From SZUA-309 sp965230005 (GTDB taxonomy: Bacteria; Pseudomonadota; Gammaproteobacteria; Pseudomonadales; Azotimanducaceae), in NCBI GenBank assembly GCA_965230005.1, contig OZ245934.1, positions 1,798,001-1,862,000 of the forward strand: a stretch of 64,000 bases of DNA, read 5' to 3'. The position numbers and the translations under genes were made by a program. Shown here piece after piece: positions 24,933 through 34,382 of the stretch; positions within the stretch are counted from its first letter, which is position 1, and each line of letters opens with the position of its first letter. A model generated the notes under the pieces. It saw nothing but the letters and a program-made list of their open reading frames with translations, was not told the origin of the DNA and made no database searches.

Positions 24933-25625
24933 TCAGGCGGCCACTTCAGCCGGCTGCGGGTCCAGGCGTTCGCCGTGGGCAGAACGCTCTTCAGCGCCGT
25001 GGACCATGGTGTAGGCGTAGTCGACGCCCATGCCGTAGGCACCCGAGTGCTCGCGAACGATGTCCATGACCGCGTCGTAGCTGTCCCGATGCGCCCAGTC
25101 GCGCTGCCATTCGAGCAGCACCTGCTGCCAGGTCACCGGTACGACACCGGCTTGAACCATGCGCTGCATGGCAAAGTCGTGGGCTTCCACGGAGGTGCCA
25201 CCGGAGGCATCGGCCACCATGTAGATCTCATAGTTGGCGTCGTGCATCGCCGAGAGCGCGAAGGTGCAGTTGCAGACTTCCGTCCAGAGGCCGGAGACAA
25301 TGATCTTGCGACGGCCGTTCTCAGCGAGCGCCGTGCGCACTTTCATGTCGTCCCAGGAGTTCATGGAGGTCCGTTCCAGGAGCGGAAGCTCGGGGAACAC
25401 TGCCAGGAGCTCCGGATAGGTGTGCCCGGAGAAGCTGTCCGTCTCTACTGTGGTGATGGTGGTCGGAATGTCGAAAACCTTCGCCGCTTTCGCGAGACCC
25501 ACGGTGTTGTTCTTCAGCACCTGGCGATCGATCGACTGCACACCAAAGGCCATCTGCGGCTGGTGGTCGATGAAAATCAGCTGAGAGTTCTGCGGTGTAA
25601 GGACCTCTGTCTTTTCGTTGCTCAC
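24933..25625 (-). CDS. Isochorismatase-family hydrolase (YcaC-like)
   Basis: A 230-residue cysteine hydrolase. The catalytic triad is visible as Asp in LIFIDHQPQM, Lys in the region before IVSGLWTEVCNCTFALSA, and the nucleophile Cys in that motif after the cis-peptide SGLWTE. The family hydrolyses amides or vinyl ethers of small acids. Starts with GTG preceded by GAGGT about 7 nt upstream. It is the first gene of the leftward operon, so the symmetrical control region beginning at 25761 should govern the whole set. Confidence 0.9.
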   Translation of the reverse strand: MSNEKTEVLTPQNSQLIFIDHQPQMAFGVQSIDRQVLKNNTVGLAKAAKVFDIPTTITTVETDSFSGHTYPELLAVFPELPLLERTSMNSWDDMKVRTALAENGRRKIIVSGLWTEVCNCTFALSAMHDANYEIYMVADASGGTSVEAHDFAMQRMVQAGVVPVTWQQVLLEWQRDWAHRDSYDAVMDIVREHSGAYGMGVDYAYTMVHGAEERSAHGERLDPQPAEVAA

Positions 25626-25982
25626 TGTCGTACCTCGTCGTTACGGCGCGCAGCTCCTTGCCGCGCTGTGTCGTTCATTGCGCTGTTAGTGCGTCTGCCT
25701 CAGCGGACCTCAGGACCGGTCAGCAGCGGGAGCGCATGGTGCGTTCGGGAAGGACGAGTGACAAACGAGTTTTCCTGCCTGCAAAGTTAGCCAGGCTAAC
25801 GTCAACGTGAAAATCGTGTGAATATGACAAAGCGATGAACGAGGATCGGCGATGATGCACAGCAAAACTTAGCCTGGCTAAATCGACGGTCACAAAAACT
25901 CGTTTGTTCTCGAGCATTGACTGGCGCAGGATGCGCCCCGCTGACGGAACAACTCCGCCTCCAGCAGTAGCACGGACGAACA
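25626..25982. promoter_or_regulatory. Symmetrical divergent control region with two palindromes and outer inverted repeats
   Basis: The 357 nt between the isochorismatase and Tat-amidohydrolase genes hold two palindromes, TTAGCCAGGCTAA (25787-25799) and TTAGCCTGGCTAA (25869-25881), centred 82 bp apart. Each is flanked at exactly 13 nt on its outer side by a copy of a 13-bp inverted repeat, ACAAACGAGTTTT (25761-25773) and AAAACTCGTTTGT (25895-25907). The palindromes recall MarR/SlyA-type boxes (TTAGC...GCTAA). One regulator binding both sites and controlling both operons is the simplest reading. No regulator gene is directly adjacent; a LysR gene follows at 27852. Confidence 0.75.
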
Positions 25983-27833
25983 ATGAGCAAGCACACGCCC
26001 CGCAGAGGACTCTCCCGCCGACGCCTCCTGGCCGCTGGAACAGCAGCCGCCGCCGGTAGCGCCTTCGCCAGCATCCCCGGCATCGTCTACGCCGCCGCCC
26101 GCGATTCGGCAGATCTGATCATTACGGATGCGACCGTTTTGACAAACAACCCAACGCTGCCGAGGGCCCAGGCACTGGCGGTGAAGGACGGCCTCATTCA
26201 GGCTGTGGGCAGCAACAGCGACATGAGCGCCCTGCGCGGTGCAACGACGGAAGTCATCTCGGCGGCCGGCCGGACCATCGTGCCGGGCCTGAACGACAGC
26301 CACATGCATCCAACCCGCGCGGGCCGTTTCTACGCCACGGAGCTGCGCTGGGACGGCCTCGGGTCTTTGCGCCGGGGTATTGAGATGATCCGCGAGCAGG
26401 CAGCGCGCACGCCGACAGATCAGTGGGTGCGCGTCGTCGGCGGCTGGTCACCGTATCAGTTCGAAGAACGGCGCATGCCGACCCCGGCTGAACTGACCGA
26501 AGCCGCACCGGAGACGCCGGTCTTCGTGCTCTTCCTCTACAGCCAGGGTTTCCTCAATCGAGCCGCTGTGAAACGGCTCGGCATCACCGACAGGTCCATT
26601 GCACCGCCGGGCACCTCCTATGAGCTCACCCCGGACGGCGGGGCCATCCTTCATGCCGACCCGAACCCGGATCTCCTCTACGGCACCATTGCCGCGCTGC
26701 CGGCCCTCAGCACCGAAGAACAGGCACTCTCTACGCGTCACTTCTATCGGGAACTGAGCCGATTCGGTCTGACCAGCGTGATTGATGCCGGCGGCGGCGG
26801 CCACAGCTTCCCGGAAGACTATGCTGGCAGCGATGTGCTCGCAGAAAGCGGTGAACTGCCAGTGCGCATCTCCAAGTACCTGTTCCCGCAGAACAAAGGT
26901 CAGGAACTCGCCGAATTCCAGCGCTGGACGGAAGACTGGGAAGTCGGCGTCAACCGGGCCGAGGGGCTCATGAACGCCTACGTGGTTCGCGGCGGCGGGG
27001 AGTTTCTCGCCTGGGCCGCCGGAGACTATGAGAACTTTCTGGCGCCCAGACCCGATATCCGAACGCGAGCCAAGTGGCGCGAACAGCTCATGGACGTTAC
27101 CCGCCTGCTGCTCAAAGAACGCTGGCCGCTGAGGATTCACGCCACCTACGGCGAATCCATCAACCACATTCTCGACGTCTTCGAGGAGGCCCATGCCCTG
27201 GAGGTGCGTGAGCAACGGCTTGGTTTCGCCGGTATCCGCTGGGCCATCGATCATGGCGAGACGATCAAGGCACCTACCCTGCAGCGCATCCGCGGGCTGG
27301 GCGGCGGCATGGCGATGCAGGCTCGCATGGCCTACGCGGGTGAGTACTTCCTCGAGCGTTACGGCAAAGCGGCAACAGAGAACGCCCCACCGCTCAGAGA
27401 CGTCATCGATGCCGGTCTACCGCTCGGGCTTGGCTCCGACGGCACCCGGGTGGCGAGCTACAACCCCTGGCTGACCCTGTACTGGGCGAGCACGGGCAGG
27501 AGCGTGGGCGGCGCAGAACTGCACGGTCCCCGGCATCGGCTCTCTCGCGAGGAAGCCCTGTTTCACCACACCGTGGGCTCCGCCTGGTTCAGTCAGGAGG
27601 AAGTGCTCAAGGGGCGCCTGAAGCCGGGGCAGTTCGCCGATTTCGCCCTGCTGAACGCGCCTTACCTCGAGGTGGACGACGAAGATCTGCGCCACATCGA
27701 GAGTGAACTGACGGTGACCGGTGGAAAGATCGTGTACGGGGCCGGCGATTTCACCGCACACATGGCCCCTCTCGAGTCCATCGAGCCGGCCTGGTCACCA
27801 GTGAACGTCTTCGGCGGCTTTCAGCAGAGCTGA
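25983..27833 (+). CDS. Tat-exported amidohydrolase (YtcJ-like)
   Basis: A 616-residue amidohydrolase with a twin-arginine signal (SRRRLLAAGTAAAAGSAFAS, residues about 11-30), so it is exported folded with its metal already bound. The catalytic motifs parallel the cytosolic paralogue at 22352: VPGLNDSHMHPTRAG, IHATYGESINHILDVF, IRWAIDHGETI and GLPLGLGSDGTRVASYNPW. It is divergent from the isochorismatase operon through a symmetrical control region. Two paralogues, one periplasmic and one cytosolic, suggest stepwise or compartment-specific hydrolysis of related substrates (inference). Confidence 0.93.
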   Translation: MSKHTPRRGLSRRRLLAAGTAAAAGSAFASIPGIVYAAARDSADLIITDATVLTNNPTLPRAQALAVKDGLIQAVGSNSDMSALRGATTEVISAAGRTIVPGLNDSHMHPTRAGRFYATELRWDGLGSLRRGIEMIREQAARTPTDQWVRVVGGWSPYQFEERRMPTPAELTEAAPETPVFVLFLYSQGFLNRAAVKRLGITDRSIAPPGTSYELTPDGGAILHADPNPDLLYGTIAALPALSTEEQALSTRHFYRELSRFGLTSVIDAGGGGHSFPEDYAGSDVLAESGELPVRISKYLFPQNKGQELAEFQRWTEDWEVGVNRAEGLMNAYVVRGGGEFLAWAAGDYENFLAPRPDIRTRAKWREQLMDVTRLLLKERWPLRIHATYGESINHILDVFEEAHALEVREQRLGFAGIRWAIDHGETIKAPTLQRIRGLGGGMAMQARMAYAGEYFLERYGKAATENAPPLRDVIDAGLPLGLGSDGTRVASYNPWLTLYWASTGRSVGGAELHGPRHRLSREEALFHHTVGSAWFSQEEVLKGRLKPGQFADFALLNAPYLEVDDEDLRHIESELTVTGGKIVYGAGDFTAHMAPLESIEPAWSPVNVFGGFQQS

Positions 27834-27851
27834 CGCTCGAGCGGGAGCGGC

Positions 27852-28796
27852 TCAGGTCTTGGCGGCGGCCAGCTCTGCTTCGATCCGATCGCAGCGGTCC
27901 ATCTCGTCCTGCAGCCAGGCGCGGAATTTGACGACCTTGTCGGTCTGTCGCTTGCTCTCGCGACAGGCGAAGCGATAAGAAACGCCAGTTTCGAGCTCCG
28001 GTCCGAAGGGCGACACCAGCCGACCTTCAGCGATGTCGATGGCGGAGAGAATGCGTCGTCCCAACACCACCCCCGCGCCGGAGACTGCCGCATCAATGGC
28101 CTGCTCGGCGTGCATCCCGAAGTTCAGTCCCCGGCTCGCGCTGTCCGTGGGCAGCCCGACGGCAGCGAGCCAGCTCGCCCAGTTGGGCGTTCCGTCCTGA
28201 AAGCTCAGACTTTCGTCGGTGATGATCGGCACGCGGAGCAGATCCCTGGGCTCCTTCAGTTTCTGTGCTTCCACGAAGGACGGTGAGGCAAGGACCAGCA
28301 CGGACTCGTCGAAGAGCGGTTCGTAAACGAGGCCGGGTTCCTCTGCCAGGGAGAGGCGAATGCCGATATCGATTTCATCGGCGGAAAAATCGAGGAGCGT
28401 GAAGTTGGCCGCGAGGCGGATATCCACCTCCGGGTAGGCTTCCATGAAGCGACCCAGCCGTGGCGCAAGCCACTTCGCAGCAAAAGGTGGTCCGCAGGAA
28501 ACGACGAGGCTCTTGTCTTCGTCCGTCGGTCGGGTCGCCTCGACCGCTTCGCGCATGCGGCCGAAGGCGTCCGACAGGCCTGCCCGCAAGCGATGGCCTG
28601 CGTCCGTGGGCACCACACCGCGACTCTGGCGCTCCAGGAGCCGCACACCCATCTCCTCCTCGAGCTTGCGCACCTGCTGACTCAAGGCCCCCGGGGTTAC
28701 AAAAAGCTCTTCCGCCGCGTCCTTGAAGGATCCGCGTCGGGCGACGGCTTCGAAAGCCCGCAGGGCGGAGAGCGAGGGCATCCGGCGGTATGGCAT
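27852..28796 (-). CDS. LysR-family transcriptional regulator (GcvA-like)
   Basis: About 314 residues. The HTH includes SLSALRAFEAVARRGSFKDAAEELFVTPGALSQQVRKLEEEM. The effector domain includes ASPSFVEAQKLKEPRDLL and AEQAIDAAVSGAGVVLGRRIL. It is similar in arrangement to the LysR regulator at 18333. The start is uncertain: ATG at 28796 or 28781 are both near the HTH, and neither has a clear Shine-Dalgarno. It is divergent from the propeller-amidohydrolase gene with under 80 nt between starts, so it probably regulates that gene. The 3' end converges on the Tat amidohydrolase gene (18 nt). Confidence 0.9.
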   Translation of the reverse strand: MPYRRMPSLSALRAFEAVARRGSFKDAAEELFVTPGALSQQVRKLEEEMGVRLLERQSRGVVPTDAGHRLRAGLSDAFGRMREAVEATRPTDEDKSLVVSCGPPFAAKWLAPRLGRFMEAYPEVDIRLAANFTLLDFSADEIDIGIRLSLAEEPGLVYEPLFDESVLVLASPSFVEAQKLKEPRDLLRVPIITDESLSFQDGTPNWASWLAAVGLPTDSASRGLNFGMHAEQAIDAAVSGAGVVLGRRILSAIDIAEGRLVSPFGPELETGVSYRFACRESKRQTDKVVKFRAWLQDEMDRCDRIEAELAAAKT

Positions 28797-28873
28797 GAAT
28801 TGAGTCTGTGGGGCGCTGCGTGAAAGTATAGTCGTGATAGCCTGCATTGCCTCACTGTCATGCGAGATTCACC

Positions 28874-31800
28874 ATGCGCTACGCCCTGGCCTGCCTGCTC
28901 TGCCTGATCTTCGCCGCCGGGGCGCCGGCTGCCGAGACCGACGACACGCCCAGCTGGAGCGTCAGCGAACCCGCCTTCTCCGTGCCGCCCCGCAGCATCG
29001 AGGTGGCCACTTCGGAAGGCACCTGGATGAGTCTCGACGTCAGTCCCGACGGCAGCACCATCGTCTTCGACTACCTGGGGGACATCTATCTGCTTCCCCT
29101 GCAAGGCGGCACCGCGAGAAACATCTCTCCCGGATTCCACTGGGACATGCAGCCCCGTTTCAGTCCGGACGGCGCCCTCATTGCCTTCACTTCCGATAGA
29201 GACGGCGGCGACAACATCTGGGTCATGGACGCCGATGGGCAGAACCCCAGGCAGATCAGCAAGGAAACCTTCCGCCTGACGAACAACCCAAGCTGGTCGA
29301 AGGACGGCCGGTACCTGGCCGCGCGCAAACACTTCACCACCCAGCGCTCCCTCGGCGCCGGCGAAATCTGGCTCTATCACGTCGACGGCGGCAGCGGCGT
29401 ACCGCTCGTCGAACGGCCGGGCCCCAAATTTCAGAAGGAACTCGGCGAACCCACCTTTACCCCGGACGGCAAGCACCTCTACTACTCCCAGAACGTGACG
29501 CCAGGGAATCCGTTTATCTACGCTCAGGACACGAACCGCGAAGTGTTCCGCATCCGCCGCATAACCCTCGAGACCGGGGAGGTACTCGACGTTGCCGGAG
29601 GTCCCGGCGGGGCCGTGACCCCCACACCCTCCCCAGACGGGCAGCAGCTGGCTTTCGTGCGCCGGGTGCGCGCCGAGAGCCGGTTGTTCGTGAAGGATCT
29701 GGTCACCGGTCGGGAGCGCATGCTCGTCGACCGCCTCGATCAGGACATGCAGGAGAGCTGGGCCGTGCACGGGGTCTATCCGAACATGGCCTTCACCCCG
29801 GATTCCGAACACATCGTGTTCTGGTCCGGGGGCAAACTGAAGCGGGTTGCCGTCGCAGATGGTGAGGTGACGGAGATACCCTTCACGATTGAAGACACAC
29901 GCACCGTCTACGACGCTCCGCGCCTGCCCGTGGAGGTGGCACCGGACAACGTGCAGACCCGCATGACACGCTGGGCACAGCAGGTGCCGGGCACGGAGCG
30001 CATCGTCTTCGAAACCCTTGGCCGGCTCTACGTCGCCGAAGGCAACGGCGCACCTAAGCGCCTCACCCGGGACGAAAGCGATGTCTTCGAGGTCTACCCC
30101 ACCGTGAGCCGCGACGGGGACTGGGTGTACTTCGTCGCCTGGAACGACGCGACACTCGGCACACTCATGCGGGTCTCGAGTCGCGGGGGTCGACCGAGAG
30201 CCGTCAGCGATACGCCAGGCCACTATCGGGAACTGGCCATCAGCCCCGATGGAACAACGCTCGTCTATCGACTCAGTCAGGGCGGCCGCCTGCTGGCAGA
30301 CCATGGCGCCCCGGAATCCGGCATCTACGCCATGGCTGCCGACGGCGGCGAGGCGCGCCTCGTTACCCGAAACGGCATCGAGCCGCAGTTTGCGGCTGAA
30401 AACAACCGCCTCTACCTCATGCAGCCGAACGGGGAAGCCGAGGAAGGCGGCAGGCCGCCACAGAAACTGGTGTCCATGGACCTGGACGGCGGCAATGCCC
30501 GGGATCTCGCCGGCTCCCGTTTTCCCGTGAGCCTGCGTATTGCCCCTGATGGCAAGCACATCGCCTTCATCGAAAACTACCACGCCTACGTGGCGCCACT
30601 GCCCCGCACGGGCAAACTCATCGAACTGGGCCCCGAGGCCAAAGGGGTACCGGTAAAGCGGCTAACCGCCGTGGGCGCCACCTTCCTGCACTGGGCGGAC
30701 GCCGAAACCGTCGCCTGGAGCATTGGTCCGAGCTATCGCACCGCTGCCCTCGAGACGGTCTACGGCGGAAGTTTCGAACCCGGAACGAGCGGCAGAAATC
30801 TATCAGTCACGGTGCCAGCGGAAAGACCGGAAGGCCTGGTGGCGCTCACCAACGCCCGCATCGTCACCATGAACGGCGCCGATGGCGGCGTGATCGAGGG
30901 CGGCACGGTGCTGATCGAAAACGATCGTCTGCGGGCGATTGGCGCGGAGCTCGAGATCCCCGAAAGCGCCGAAGTGGTCGACCTCGGCGGCAAAACGGTG
31001 GTGCCGGGCTTCGTGGATGCCCATGCGCACGGACCGTACGCGCAGGAACTCATCGTGCCGCAGCAGAACTGGTCGACCTTCGCGCATCTGGCGCTCGGCG
31101 TGACCACTGTGCACGATCCATCCAGCCAGGCGGTGAGCGTGTTCGCCGCTGCAGAATATGCCCGTGCCGGCAGGATTCTTGCGCCCCGGATCTTCTCCAC
31201 CGGCGAGATCGTCTACGGCGCGAAAAGCGCCTTCTGGGCCAGCATCGAATCTCTGGAGGACGCCCTTGCCCACGTTCGCCGCCTGAAAGCACAGGGCGCC
31301 ATCACCGTGAAGAACTACAACCAGCCGCGCCGGGCCCAGCGACAGCAGGTGGTGGAAGCGGCGCGCCAGGAAGACATGATGGTGGTGGCCGAAGGCGGCG
31401 CCCTCTATCACATGGATCTGAATCTCGTTGCGGACGGCAACACCGGGGTCGAACACACGTTGCCGCAGATGACCATTTACGACGACGTTATCGAGTTCTG
31501 GCGCCAGACGAACGTCGGCTACACCCCCACCCTGGTGGTCGGCTACGGCACCATCGAAGGCGAAAACTACTGGTACATGCACGACGACGTGTGGACCCAT
31601 CCGCTGCTCTCACGCTTCGTGCCGCCCCGGGACCTCCAGGCCCGGTCCGTGCGCCGGCTGAAAGCCCCGGAAGCCGATTTCAAACACGCAGACAACGCCC
31701 GCATCGGCAAACAGCTCGCTGACGCCGGCGTGCTCGTGCACACGGGTGCCCACGGACAGCGGGAGGGCCTCGCGACGCACTGGGAGCTGTGGATGTTCGT

Positions 31801-32086
31801 GCAGGGCGGTATGACGCCGCTGGAAGCCCTGCGCGCTGCCACCATCGCTCCGGCCGAATACCTCGGGCTCGATGGTGACATCGGCAGCCTGGCACCAGGC
31901 AAGCTGGCAGATCTGGTGGTGATCGACGGCAACGTGACCGAAGACATCCGCCTCTCAGACAAAGTGACCCACGTGATGCTGAACGGCCGCCTCTACGAGG
32001 CAGCAACGCTCAATGAGCAGGTGACCGGAACTCGGACGCGAGCCCCCTTCTACTGGGAAGGGCGACCCGAGAGCGAGATCCGTTGA
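28874..32086 (+). CDS. Exported beta-propeller (PD40/TolB-like) and amidohydrolase fusion protein
   Basis: A 1,070-residue protein with a signal peptide (MRYALACLLCLIFAAGAPAA). The N-terminal half (about 45-590) has repeated D/N-x-x-P-S/R-F-S-P-D-G motifs (QPRFSPDGALIAFTSDRDG, TPTPSPDGQQLAFVRR, LAISPDGTTLVYR), the blades of a TolB-like propeller. The C-terminal half (about 650-1050) is an amidohydrolase. H-x-H is in GFVDAHAHGPYA, followed by ITVKNYNQP (likely carboxylated Lys), GVEHTLPQM, VLVHTGAHGQ and the usual ending GSLAPGKLADLVVID. Probably a periplasmic peptidase or imidase with substrate gating by the propeller. It neighbours a POT transporter gene, which suggests peptide-like substrates. 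Confidence 0.9.
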   Translation: MRYALACLLCLIFAAGAPAAETDDTPSWSVSEPAFSVPPRSIEVATSEGTWMSLDVSPDGSTIVFDYLGDIYLLPLQGGTARNISPGFHWDMQPRFSPDGALIAFTSDRDGGDNIWVMDADGQNPRQISKETFRLTNNPSWSKDGRYLAARKHFTTQRSLGAGEIWLYHVDGGSGVPLVERPGPKFQKELGEPTFTPDGKHLYYSQNVTPGNPFIYAQDTNREVFRIRRITLETGEVLDVAGGPGGAVTPTPSPDGQQLAFVRRVRAESRLFVKDLVTGRERMLVDRLDQDMQESWAVHGVYPNMAFTPDSEHIVFWSGGKLKRVAVADGEVTEIPFTIEDTRTVYDAPRLPVEVAPDNVQTRMTRWAQQVPGTERIVFETLGRLYVAEGNGAPKRLTRDESDVFEVYPTVSRDGDWVYFVAWNDATLGTLMRVSSRGGRPRAVSDTPGHYRELAISPDGTTLVYRLSQGGRLLADHGAPESGIYAMAADGGEARLVTRNGIEPQFAAENNRLYLMQPNGEAEEGGRPPQKLVSMDLDGGNARDLAGSRFPVSLRIAPDGKHIAFIENYHAYVAPLPRTGKLIELGPEAKGVPVKRLTAVGATFLHWADAETVAWSIGPSYRTAALETVYGGSFEPGTSGRNLSVTVPAERPEGLVALTNARIVTMNGADGGVIEGGTVLIENDRLRAIGAELEIPESAEVVDLGGKTVVPGFVDAHAHGPYAQELIVPQQNWSTFAHLALGVTTVHDPSSQAVSVFAAAEYARAGRILAPRIFSTGEIVYGAKSAFWASIESLEDALAHVRRLKAQGAITVKNYNQPRRAQRQQVVEAARQEDMMVVAEGGALYHMDLNLVADGNTGVEHTLPQMTIYDDVIEFWRQTNVGYTPTLVVGYGTIEGENYWYMHDDVWTHPLLSRFVPPRDLQARSVRRLKAPEADFKHADNARIGKQLADAGVLVHTGAHGQREGLATHWELWMFVQGGMTPLEALRAATIAPAEYLGLDGDIGSLAPGKLADLVVIDGNVTEDIRLSDKVTHVMLNGRLYEAATLNEQVTGTRTRAPFYWEGRPESEIR

Positions 32087-32120
32087 GCGTAAGCGTTCCG
32101 CTTAATGTGAAGCGAGGGGC

Positions 32121-33562
<1,442 letters not shown>

Positions 33563-33566
<4 letters not shown>

Positions 33567-34240
33567 GAAGCGTCGATGCCGAGGTCGGCAGCCATGATCG
33601 CCAGCGCATCACGACGGAGTTCCCGTTTGCTCCGGGCATAGGCATCGCGGGGCAGAGCCGCAAGACGAGCCGCCGCCTCGAGGGCGGCACCCATGCCCTC
33701 CCCTGCCGGCAGGAGCTGATCGACGAAGCCGGCGTCGAGGGCACCCTCCGGGCTGTAGATCTGCGAATGCAGCAGCGCTGCCGTCTGTTGCGCGGGCGTG
33801 AGGCGAGCCTTCAATGGTTCGAGGGGCCAGGGCGAGAAGGGCACGCCGAGCGCCACTTCGCTCATGCCGTACTTGAAACCGCCCGCCTCCCCGATACGCA
33901 GATCGCAACAGGCGAGCCACACCGCCCCAATCGTGAACGCGTGGCCCGTGGACACAGCCACCGTCGGCACCGCGGAGCCGAAGAGACGATGGGCAAAGCG
34001 TCCGCCGCGGCGCCCGAGTTCCGCTGCCGCGCTCGGATCGTTACCGGTCATGACTTTGATGTCATAGCCGGCACAGAAGCTGCCCGGGCGGCCGGCGAGC
34101 ACGGCAGCACCGGCAGACGCCTCGACCGCGTCCCAATGCGCCTCGAGTTCGTCGAGGACTTCGTGATTGATGACGTTCTTCGCGCCGTCGTCGATGGTGA
34201 TGACAGCGACGTTGTGTTGCCGGGTGAGGGTGACACTCAT
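33563..34240 (-). CDS. Enoyl-CoA hydratase/isomerase (crotonase) family protein
   Basis: A 225-residue crotonase-fold protein, short for the family. The oxyanion-hole loops are GRPGSFCAGYDIKVM (about 50-64) and VSTGHAFTIGAVWLACCDLRIG (about 97-118). The usual first catalytic Glu position reads AFTIGA, and the second is near EVALGVPF, so the hydratase chemistry may be altered towards isomerase or hydrolase activity. It is the upstream gene of a two-gene operon with the POT transporter, and divergent from the CadC-like regulator. Confidence 0.87.
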
Positions 34241-34382
34241 GGTTCAGCTACAGTCCCTGGTGGCGAAGGTGGAGCCTACCAGCCGCTGTGCGTCCGTTCA
34301 GCTGTGACATGCGAACAGGAGCGCCATGGTGTATCTTCGATCATCCACTGGGAGAAGTTGCAGCCAGGCCAGGGATTGTCTT

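Noticed and set aside
32090..32104. Small hairpin TAAGCG-TTC-CGCTTA after the propeller-amidohydrolase gene as a terminator
   Set aside because: Only 6 bp, half A/T and without a T-run; not strong enough to call.
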